Assembly: GCA_903907905.1 (NCBI GenBank) | Contig: CAIVPX010000052.1 | Coordinates: 62,001-126,000, forward strand | Direction of reading: 5' to 3' | DNA length: 64,000 bases | Origin: an uncultured bacterium | GTDB lineage: Bacteria; Pseudomonadota; Gammaproteobacteria; Burkholderiales; Burkholderiaceae_E | Shown here: one piece after another, positions 54,695 through 64,000 of the stretch | How positions within the stretch are numbered: the stretch's first letter is position 1 | Layout: every line of letters begins with the position of its first letter | Position numbers and translations under genes: made by a program | The notes under the pieces: model-generated | Told to the model about the DNA's origin: nothing | What the model saw: the letters and a program-made list of their open reading frames with translations, nothing else | The model's database searches: none

Positions 54695-55597
54695 CTACCG
54701 GCCGCGTAACTTGGGGTCGAGCAGGTCGCGAATCGCGTCACCGAGCAGGTTTGAGGCCAGCACGGTGAGGCAAATGGCGAGTCCAGGAAAAATCACCACC
54801 CATGGGGCGGTGAGCGCGAGCGAGGTGGCCGAGCCGGCCATCATCAGCCCCCACGAGGCCTCGGGCTCCTGGATGCCCGCACCCAGGTAGTCGAGGGCCG
54901 CCTCCTGAACGATCGCCAGGCCCAGGTAGGCGGTGGCAATCACCAGCAAAGGCGCAAAGGTGTTGGGCAGGATGTGCCGCAGGATGATGCGTGCGTCCGA
55001 GCAACCGATGACGAGCGCCGATTCAACGAGGGGGCTGGCCTTGAGCACGAGCACGCTTGAGCGGGCAATGCGGGCGGCGCGCGGCACGATGGGCAGCGCC
55101 AGCGCCACGATCACGTTGGGTAGCGACGGCCCCAGCACCGCGGCCAGCGCCAGCGCCAGCAGCAGCATCGGGAAGGCGAGCAGCGCGTCCATCAGTCGCT
55201 GAGTGAGCGTGTCGATCCAGCCGCCGCGGTAGCTGGTGACGAGACCCAGACCGGCCCCCACGGTCACACCCAGCACGCTTGCGCCCAGCCCCACCAACAA
55301 GGACACCCGCGCGCCGAAGATCAAGCGCGACAGCATGTCCCGACCGAAGGGATCGGTACCGAGCCAGTGAGCCGCACTGGGCGGGGCATTGAGCAATGTG
55401 GAATCGCCAACAGTGGGGTCATAGGGCGCCAGCCATGGCGCTCCCAGCGCGAGAATAGCCATAACCAGCAGCACGATCGCGCCGAGGGCACCCAAGGGTT
55501 GCGCCCGAGCGGCATGCGCCAGGCGCCGGAGCCGAGGCGAAGCGGCAGCAGGTGGTGCTGCGACATGTTGCGCGGGGCGCGGCACAAGCGGATTCAT
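54695..55597 (-). CDS. Peptide-type ABC importer permease (DppC type)
   Basis: 300 residues. AHWLGTDPFGRDMLSRLIFG is the DppC hallmark and the coupling loop reads LKASPLVESALVIGCSDARI. Its start overlaps the stop of the DppB-type gene (ATGA). It precedes the nitronate monooxygenase gene by 44 bases, tying the transporter to the catabolic genes. Confidence 0.94.
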   Translation of the reverse strand: MNPLVPRPAQHVAAPPAAASPRLRRLAHAARAQPLGALGAIVLLVMAILALGAPWLAPYDPTVGDSTLLNAPPSAAHWLGTDPFGRDMLSRLIFGARVSLLVGLGASVLGVTVGAGLGLVTSYRGGWIDTLTQRLMDALLAFPMLLLALALAAVLGPSLPNVIVALALPIVPRAARIARSSVLVLKASPLVESALVIGCSDARIILRHILPNTFAPLLVIATAYLGLAIVQEAALDYLGAGIQEPEASWGLMMAGSATSLALTAPWVVIFPGLAICLTVLASNLLGDAIRDLLDPKLRGR

Positions 55598-56562
55598 TTC
55601 GCCCCCTGATGACGCGTCCGCGGATCGAGCCAGCCATACAGCAGGTCGACACCCAGATTGCCGAGCACGACAATGGAGGCAAGGATCAGGACGATGCCCT
55701 GTGCTGCCGGGTAGTCGCGGTTGAGAATGGAGGTGACGACATACTGCCCGAGCCCCGGCACGTTGAAGACCGCCTCGGTAATGATCAAACCGCCAAACAG
55801 CGCGGACACCTCGAAGCCGATCAGTGTGACCACCGGCAGCAGGCCGTTACGCAGACCATGGTGCAGGACCACGGCCCGCTCACTGAGCCCTTTGGCACGC
55901 GCGGTCCGGATGTAGTCTTCGCCCAACACCTCGAGCATGATCGAGCGGGTCATTCGCGCGATCAGTGCCAGCTGACGCAGTCCCACCGCCAGCGCCGGCC
56001 AGAAGAGCTGGGTGATGCTTTGCCAGGGACTCACCCAGAAGGGCTCCCAGAAGAGCGGCGCACTCCATTGGAAAAAGTGGACGAGCCCGAGAATGAGCAG
56101 CAAGCCCACCCAAAAAGACGGCGCGGCCAGGCCCCCGATGGAAAGCGCACGAAGGCACTGGTCAGTCCAACTCCCCGAGCGCGCCGCAGACACCAGACCG
56201 GCAGGAATCCCCAGCGCAACGGCAATGACCATGGCCATGACCACGATCTGAAGCGTGTAGGGGAAACGCCTGGCGATGTCAGCCGCCACAGGCTGGCCAG
56301 TACGCAGCGAGGTGCCCAGGTTGAAACTGAGCACATCCCCCGCCCAGGCCACAAACTGCACCGGCAGGGGTTGGTCGAGTCCCATCTTGGCCCGAACACC
56401 TGCCAGCTCCTGCTCCGATACTGCACCGGCGCCCGCACCGCTCAGCATGACGGCTGCATCGCCGGGCAACACGCGCATCAGGAAAAAGGCAATGACCGCC
56501 ACCCCAAGGAGCGTGGCCAGTCCGGTGAGCAGTCGCCGGACCAGATAGTCGATCATTGCCAT
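55594..56562 (-). CDS. Peptide-type ABC importer permease (DppB type)
   Basis: 322 residues. The first helix LLTGLATLLGVAVIAFFLM with RVLPGDAA, and the ATPase-contact loop EVLGEDYIRTARAKGLSER, are standard. It pairs with the DppC-type subunit coded with a 4-base overlap. The second ATG two codons on is an equal start candidate. Confidence 0.94.
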   Translation of the reverse strand: MAMIDYLVRRLLTGLATLLGVAVIAFFLMRVLPGDAAVMLSGAGAGAVSEQELAGVRAKMGLDQPLPVQFVAWAGDVLSFNLGTSLRTGQPVAADIARRFPYTLQIVVMAMVIAVALGIPAGLVSAARSGSWTDQCLRALSIGGLAAPSFWVGLLLILGLVHFFQWSAPLFWEPFWVSPWQSITQLFWPALAVGLRQLALIARMTRSIMLEVLGEDYIRTARAKGLSERAVVLHHGLRNGLLPVVTLIGFEVSALFGGLIITEAVFNVPGLGQYVVTSILNRDYPAAQGIVLILASIVVLGNLGVDLLYGWLDPRTRHQGAK

Positions 56563-56587
56563 GAGCCGCGTTCGGTCCGGTGCCAGG

Positions 56588-58231
56588 TCAGGCGCCGAGC
56601 CAGACCTTGTCCATCTGCATGTTGGCGTAAAGATCGTTCAAGGCTTTCCAGCCCTGCACCGAATTGAGATGCGCAGCGCCATAGCCTACCCAGGCAAGAT
56701 TGATCTGATAGAAGGTCTTCATGAAGCTGAGCTGAAACTGCCGGATCAGCTGTGCGCGCTTCGCGCCATCGGGTTCCCGCGACTGCTCGCGATACAAGGC
56801 GTCGAGCGAGTCATCCTTCCACAGGCCGTAATTGCGCCCGCCGTAGCTGGTGTAGCCCTCGCCTAGGATCTGATCGGGCGTTGACCCGCCCATTGCCACG
56901 GAATGCGCCACCAGCTGGAAATCGCCCTTGGTTTCCATCGTGTAGAAGGCGCCCGCGTCGCGAATATCGACGGTGGCGTCGAGGCCGATCTGCTTGAGCT
57001 GGCCCGCCACGTTGATTGCCGAATCGCGAAACGCCGGTACATCACCCCGAGTAAGAATCCCGACCTTGAAACCCTTCGGCACGCCGGCCTGCTCGAGCAG
57101 CGCCTGCGCCCGTTCGCGGTTGGCGTTCATATTGCCGCCCAGTCCCGGCAGCGAGTCATAGCCGGCAAACTGCTTCACCTCGGCCGCGCTGAGGCTGTAG
57201 GGGCTCTCGGGCGGCATCAGCCCCAGGCTGTGGAAAAAGGCCCCCGACAATGGCCCGACGGTGCGGATGAAGGCCTCACGATCGATCGCCAGCGACAGTG
57301 CCTCCCGCACGCGCACATCGTCGAAGGGCTTGCGGGTGACATTGGGAATGAGGTTGACGAAGGTCGGCGTCGGTCGACGCAGCGCCGTGATGCCGGCGAC
57401 ATTCTTCAGAGGCGCGAGCACCGCCTCGTTCGCCATGAAGAAGCAGGCATCGATACGCTTGCTCTGCAAGGCCGCACCGCGCTCGACCTCACCCCGAATC
57501 GGGAACATCTGGATCCGATCCAGCCACGCGGGGGGACCAAAATACTTGTCAAAGCGCGACAGCTCGTACAGCTGACCATCGATCGCCTGAGTGAGCCGGA
57601 AGGGACCGGTTCCCACCACCTGGCGTTTCAGCCCCTGCCCCTGCGCATCCAGCGGCTCGGTCACCGCCTTGTTGACGATGACATTGAAGGGGTTGCTCAC
57701 CAGAAAAAGAAAGTCGGGCTGGGCTTGCGCGAGGCGAATCACGACCTTGAGCGGCCCGGCTGCCTCCATCGACTCGATATTGCCCAGCAGGCCCTTTCGC
57801 GGACTGACGATACCCTTGGGGGGCGACTTGATCCGGTTCAGGCTGTAGATCACGTCATCGGCCGTGAGCGGCGAGCCGTTGTGAAAGACCACCCCGGGGC
57901 GAAGCGTCAGGCTAACGGTCTTACCGTCGGCTGACACCTCGGCTCCGCTGGCGAGGTCGGGCAGCAGGCGCGTGCTGTCGGCAGGATCCTGGCGCATCAG
58001 CGTCGAGTAACAGGGCGCACCTAGGAACTGCGTCAGGTAAGTAGCGGTCTGGTGGACATCAAAATCAGGAGGGTCGCCCCCGTTGCTCACCTTGAGCGTA
58101 CCGCCCCGCTTTTGAGCCTGCGCGGGTGCCCAAGCAGACAGGCCCGGCGCCAGCACGAGCGAACCAGCGCCCGCCTTGAGCAGGCGTCTGCGGGAATCAT
58201 GAGTAAGGGTCGACTGGACGGAATCGGTCAT
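56588..58231 (-). CDS. ABC importer periplasmic binding protein (SBP family 5), Tat-exported
   Basis: 547 residues from the ATG at 58231, chosen for AAGGAGCG upstream. The signal has a twin-arginine motif (SRRRLLKAGAGSL), so it is probably folded before export, unlike the Sec-type binding protein at 40649. Mature marks: KRGGTLKVSNGGDPPDFD and VVFHNGSPLTADDVIYSL, then VVGTGPFRLTQ. It serves the permeases and ATPases coded on both sides in the same operon. Confidence 0.94.
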   Translation of the reverse strand: MTDSVQSTLTHDSRRRLLKAGAGSLVLAPGLSAWAPAQAQKRGGTLKVSNGGDPPDFDVHQTATYLTQFLGAPCYSTLMRQDPADSTRLLPDLASGAEVSADGKTVSLTLRPGVVFHNGSPLTADDVIYSLNRIKSPPKGIVSPRKGLLGNIESMEAAGPLKVVIRLAQAQPDFLFLVSNPFNVIVNKAVTEPLDAQGQGLKRQVVGTGPFRLTQAIDGQLYELSRFDKYFGPPAWLDRIQMFPIRGEVERGAALQSKRIDACFFMANEAVLAPLKNVAGITALRRPTPTFVNLIPNVTRKPFDDVRVREALSLAIDREAFIRTVGPLSGAFFHSLGLMPPESPYSLSAAEVKQFAGYDSLPGLGGNMNANRERAQALLEQAGVPKGFKVGILTRGDVPAFRDSAINVAGQLKQIGLDATVDIRDAGAFYTMETKGDFQLVAHSVAMGGSTPDQILGEGYTSYGGRNYGLWKDDSLDALYREQSREPDGAKRAQLIRQFQLSFMKTFYQINLAWVGYGAAHLNSVQGWKALNDLYANMQMDKVWLGA

Positions 58232-58277
58232 GGCGAACGCTCCTTGTAAATGTTGAGCAGGCAGGGGCAGATGCGAG

Positions 58278-59261
58278 TCACGGAGGGCCCTCGGCACGAA
58301 CATGGCAGGCCACCCAGTGGCCGGGATTGGCCTCGACGAGACGCTGCTCGCGCGTGGCGCAAGCGACCTGCGCATGCGGACAGCGGGTGTGGAAGCGGCA
58401 ACCTGTTGGCGGATTGACCGGGCTGGGCACGTCGCCCTGCAGCAGGGTCTTACGACGTCCGGACCGCGGGTCTGGCACCGGCACGGCCGACAACAGCGCC
58501 TCCGTGTAGGGGTGGATGGGTCTGGCGTAAAGATCGCGCGTCGGCGCGATCTCTACGATGCGCCCGAGGTACATCACCGCCACGCGGGTGGAAATGTGCT
58601 CAACGACCGACAGATCGTGCGCAACAAACAGGTAGGTGAGGCCGAACTTCTGTTGCAGGTCTTCGAGCAGATTGACCACCTGGGCCTGCACCGAGACGTC
58701 GAGGGCCGAGACGGGCTCGTCGCACACCACCAGCTTCGGCTCAACCGCCAGCGCCCGAGCAATACCAATGCGCTGCCGTTGTCCACCGGAAAACTCGTGC
58801 GGATAGCGATGCAGATGCTCGGCCGACAGGCCTACCGTCTCGAGCAGCTCGACCGCGCGATCTTCTCGCGCCTGCCGGCTCGCCCCCAGGCGGTGGATCA
58901 ACAGCGCTTCCGCAATTAACGCGCCCGCGGTCATCCGGGGATCGAGCGAGGCGCTGGGGTCCTGAAACACCATCTGCACGTCTTTGCGCAAGGCACGCCA
59001 TTGCTGGCGGTCCAGCCTGGCCAGGTCGGTGCCGCCAAAGAGGATCTGCCCGGCGTCCGGACGCAACAGGCCGAGAATGAGGCGCGCCGTGGTGGACTTG
59101 CCGCAGCCGGACTCGCCCACCAGCCCCAGGGTTTCGCCCGCCTGGACATCAAAGCTCACGCCATCCACCGCCTGAACACTCTGGCGTTGCCGCGAAAACA
59201 GGGGGGCGGGCAGCGGAAAATGTCGAACCAGTTGTCGCACGCTCAGCAGGGGCGCGTTCAT
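58278..59261 (-). CDS. Peptide-type ABC importer ATPase (DppF/OppF type)
   Basis: 327 residues from the ATG at 59261. Walker [14 protein letters not shown]-loop [11 protein letters not shown], signature [12 protein letters not shown], Walker [13 protein letters not shown], and a C-terminal oligopeptide-binding tail with cysteines ([14 protein letters not shown]). Standard DppF with its own extra C-terminal domain. Second gene of the ten-gene operon, 5 bases after the DppD-type partner. Confidence 0.94.
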   Translation of the reverse strand: MNAPLLSVRQLVRHFPLPAPLFSRQRQSVQAVDGVSFDVQAGETLGLVGESGCGKSTTARLILGLLRPDAGQILFGGTDLARLDRQQWRALRKDVQMVFQDPSASLDPRMTAGALIAEALLIHRLGASRQAREDRAVELLETVGLSAEHLHRYPHEFSGGQRQRIGIARALAVEPKLVVCDEPVSALDVSVQAQVVNLLEDLQQKFGLTYLFVAHDLSVVEHISTRVAVMYLGRIVEIAPTRDLYARPIHPYTEALLSAVPVPDPRSGRRKTLLQGDVPSPVNPPTGCRFHTRCPHAQVACATREQRLVEANPGHWVACHVRAEGPP

Positions 59262-59266
59262 GGCCG

Positions 59267-60244
<978 letters not shown>

Positions 60245-60381
60245 GTGAATCCTGCTGCGAGAAAGAAAATCACTGTATCGGCCGGCCCTGGCAACGAGGG
60301 CGGCAAAAGAGCCCTGCCGCAGCCGGTCCGAACAACCCCTGAACCCCTTTGCGACGTTATGCCGCACCGGATCCAAGCGTC

Positions 60382-60394
60382 CAATATATTATTG
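60382..60394. promoter_or_regulatory. Perfect AT-rich palindrome in the LysR/ABC divergent spacer
   Basis: CAATA-TAT-TATTG, about 40 bases before the LysR ATG and 138 bases before the ABC operon start, in an AT-rich stretch (about 60380-60430) that stands out from the GC-rich surroundings. It fits the T-N11-A style of LysR operators and is a natural candidate for the regulator's own site controlling both divergent transcripts. Confidence 0.5.
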
Positions 60395-60433
60395 ATGCCG
60401 AATCAAGACGTTTTTCATATCGATTATCGGTAC

Positions 60434-61399
60434 ATGGAGCTTCGACAACTTCGCTACTTCGTCGCAGCGGCCGAAGAACTGCACTTCGGGCGGGCAGCGG
60501 CACGCGTGCATATTTCGCAGCCGCCGCTCAGCCAGCAGATCCAGTCGCTTGAAACCGAGATTGGCGTCGAACTCTTCGAGCGGCTCGGACGGGGCGTTCG
60601 GCTCACCCGCGCCGGCACAGAGTTTCTGCAGCATGCCCGAGGTGTGCTGCGACAGAGCCATCGCGCCGTCGAGCACGCTCAGAGGGCAGCCCGCGGCGAG
60701 ATTGGCGAACTCGAGATCGGTTTCGTGGGCTCCCTCTCGTTTACCTATGTGCCCTGGATGCTTCGGGTCTTCATGGCCCGATACCCCGACATCCGCCTGG
60801 TCCTGCATGAAAAGACCATTGCCGAACAGACCGAGTGGCTCGACGAGGGCCGCCTGCAGATCGGGCTGCTGCGCCCGCCGATCAACCTGCCGGATGTCGA
60901 ATGCGAGACCGTTCTCAGGGAGCCCTTCGCCCTGGCCTTGCCCGTTGACCATCCCCTGGCCGACCTCGACAGCGTTCCGGTGGCGGCGCTTCGCGAGCAG
61001 CCGCTCATCATGCTGCCCCGCACGATCGGTCTTCGCTACTACAGTCAGGTGCTCGGCATGTGCCACCGGGCTGGGTTCAGCCCGCAGGTGGTCCAGGAGA
61101 TCCGGCATCTACCCGCGGCCATCGGCCTGGTGAGTGCAGGCATCGGCCTGACCGTCATTCCGGACTCGCTGCGTTTCCATCGCATGCCCGGCGTCACCTT
61201 TCGAACGATTGACGACTCGATCGAGAAGGCCGAGACAGCCATCGCCTGGCGAAAGGACAATCCCCTGCCGGCGGTCGATCGATTCCGGGATGTTGCGCGG
61301 GAAATCATCGGCTCGGGTCTTGAGGGGCTCGAGCGGGCCATGTCAACAACGCGCTGGTCGCTGGGCGCAAACCGCCGCTTAGGCACACAAGACGCCTGA
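60434..61399 (+). CDS. LysR-family transcriptional regulator
   Basis: 321 residues from the ATG at 60434. The helix-turn-helix is at residues 1-60 (LRYFVAAAEELHFGRAAARV, then SQPPLSQQIQSLE); the effector-binding domain follows with GELEIGFVGSLSFTYVPWML. This is close to BenM/CatM-type regulators of aromatic and acid catabolism. It is divergent from the ten-gene ABC/CoA operon and upstream of a Bug receptor gene by 18 bases, so it probably controls one or both, with a pathway intermediate as inducer. Confidence 0.93.
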   Translation: MELRQLRYFVAAAEELHFGRAAARVHISQPPLSQQIQSLETEIGVELFERLGRGVRLTRAGTEFLQHARGVLRQSHRAVEHAQRAARGEIGELEIGFVGSLSFTYVPWMLRVFMARYPDIRLVLHEKTIAEQTEWLDEGRLQIGLLRPPINLPDVECETVLREPFALALPVDHPLADLDSVPVAALREQPLIMLPRTIGLRYYSQVLGMCHRAGFSPQVVQEIRHLPAAIGLVSAGIGLTVIPDSLRFHRMPGVTFRTIDDSIEKAETAIAWRKDNPLPAVDRFRDVAREIIGSGLEGLERAMSTTRWSLGANRRLGTQDA

Positions 61400-61417
61400 G
61401 GGCGAGGGAGATATCCG

Positions 61418-63270
<1,853 letters not shown>

Positions 63271-63319
63271 CTGAACGCGAGAGCTCGCCCCCCACCCAAA
63301 GGCTCTTCCGCCACAATCC

Positions 63320-64000
63320 GTGTCTACCCTCCCCTCCCTCACGCACGCCCAACTCATCGCCCTCGACTGGGGCACCACCCACCTTCGGGCGGCGTTGCTC
63401 GGCGACGGCGGCGCCGTGCTCGAGCACCGTCAGTCCGAGTCCGGTGTGATGCGGGTAGATGGCGGGCGATACGATCACGCTCTGGCAGCGCTGTGCGGCG
63501 ACTGGCTTGCGCGCCCCGACCTGCCGGTAATCGCCAGCGGCATGATCGGCAGTCGCCAGGGCTGGCGGGAAGCCCCCTACCTCGCGTGCCCCGCGGGCAT
63601 CGAGCAGGCAAGCTCGCACCTCACGCGCATTGCGCTCCACACGGGCGGCTCTCTTTGGGTGGTGCCCGGCCTGCACGGCAAGGCCCACAGCGGTATCGAC
63701 GATGTGATGCGTGGCGAGGAGACCCAGATCTGGGGTGCCGACCTGCCGGCGGGCGCGCTCGTGGTGCTGCCCGGCACACACTCCAAATGGGCGTCGGTCG
63801 GACAGAGCGGCCGAATCGAAGGGTTTCAGACCTTCATGACCGGTGAGCTTTACGCCGTGCTCACCACGTACAGCATCCTGGGGCGGCTGATGAAACTGGG
63901 CGGGTATGCCCTTGAGGCCTTCGACGCAGGCGTTCGCCTCGGGCTGAGCGACCATGCGCGGGCAACGCATGTCATGTTTGCCGCCCGCACCGCGGGGCTG
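63320..64000 (+). CDS. dgoK: 2-dehydro-3-deoxygalactonokinase (3' end outside window)
   Basis: 227 residues visible from a GTG, open to the window end. IALDWGTTHLRAALL is the phosphate-1 loop; ASGMIGSRQGWREAPYL, VMRGEETQIWGA, LPGTHSKWA and FQTFMTGELYAVL are hallmarks of DgoK. It phosphorylates 2-keto-3-deoxygalactonate in D-galactonate breakdown. The partner aldolase dgoA often follows and may lie just outside. The ribosome site is weak (CCGCCACAATCC before the GTG). It is not related to panC upstream. Confidence 0.92.
   Translation, partial: MSTLPSLTHAQLIALDWGTTHLRAALLGDGGAVLEHRQSESGVMRVDGGRYDHALAALCGDWLARPDLPVIASGMIGSRQGWREAPYLACPAGIEQASSHLTRIALHTGGSLWVVPGLHGKAHSGIDDVMRGEETQIWGADLPAGALVVLPGTHSKWASVGQSGRIEGFQTFMTGELYAVLTTYSILGRLMKLGGYALEAFDAGVRLGLSDHARATHVMFAARTAGL

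Overview
The window is GC-rich, densely packed chromosomal DNA from a proteobacterium. The best guess is a betaproteobacterium of the order Burkholderiales. The reasons are six periplasmic 'Bug'-type (TctC-like) solute receptors, two sets of TRAP permeases, two peptide-type ABC importers, many CoA-linked catabolic genes, and housekeeping genes (uvrB, tyrB, panC, tRNA-Asn) of betaproteobacterial type. I found no phage genes, transposases, rRNA or CRISPR arrays.

Layout. (1) 1-9.4 kb: a molybdopterin oxidoreductase large subunit cut by the window start, a low-molecular-weight tyrosine phosphatase, uvrB, tyrB, a Bug receptor translationally coupled to an acyl-CoA ligase, and tRNA-Asn with its own promoter and terminator. 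(2) 9.5-18.2 kb: a phospholipase D-like lipoprotein diverges from a 1007-residue lipase-like protein with an RTX-like tail. Next comes a minus-strand three-gene cassette: a cyclic-nucleotide-binding (CNB) protein, a class I-type cyclic nucleotide phosphodiesterase and a membrane adenylate cyclase. (3) 18.5-36 kb: a PanE-like reductase, then a mostly plus-strand catabolic island. It holds two Bug receptors, a methylisocitrate-lyase-type enzyme, LeuC/LeuD-like hydro-lyase subunits, an enoyl-CoA hydratase (reversed), a NIPSNAP protein, a TRAP QM pair, a MetE-like methyltransferase, a TRAP PQM set, a hydroxyacid dehydrogenase, an extra TRAP receptor, an SDR and another Bug receptor. (4) 36-44.5 kb: a peptide ABC importer (permeases, fused double ATPase and divergent binding protein) with a nitroreductase, an M24 peptidase and a Bug receptor. 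(5) 44.6-47.8 kb: a sulfatase, a PanB-like protein with altered metal-site residues and a small lipoprotein. (6) 47.9-60.2 kb: a tightly spaced ten-gene minus-strand operon joining a complete peptide-type ABC importer to a nitronate-monooxygenase-like flavoprotein, a double CaiB CoA-transferase, two acyl-CoA dehydrogenases and a crotonase, with a divergent LysR regulator. (7) 61.4-64 kb: a Bug receptor, panC and a dgoK cut by the window end.

Two systems stand out. One is the complete make/sense/destroy cAMP cassette at 14.7-18.1 kb, whose phosphodiesterase carries the full class I (PDE4-like) motif set. The other is the import-to-CoA catabolic operon at 47.9-60.2 kb, whose CoA-transferase has one half with the catalytic Asp replaced by Glu. 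The PanB-like protein (metal Asp to Ala, Glu to Gln) and the ICL/LeuCD set also point to chemistry that default annotation would probably get wrong. All functions are inferred from motifs and context; no database search was run.
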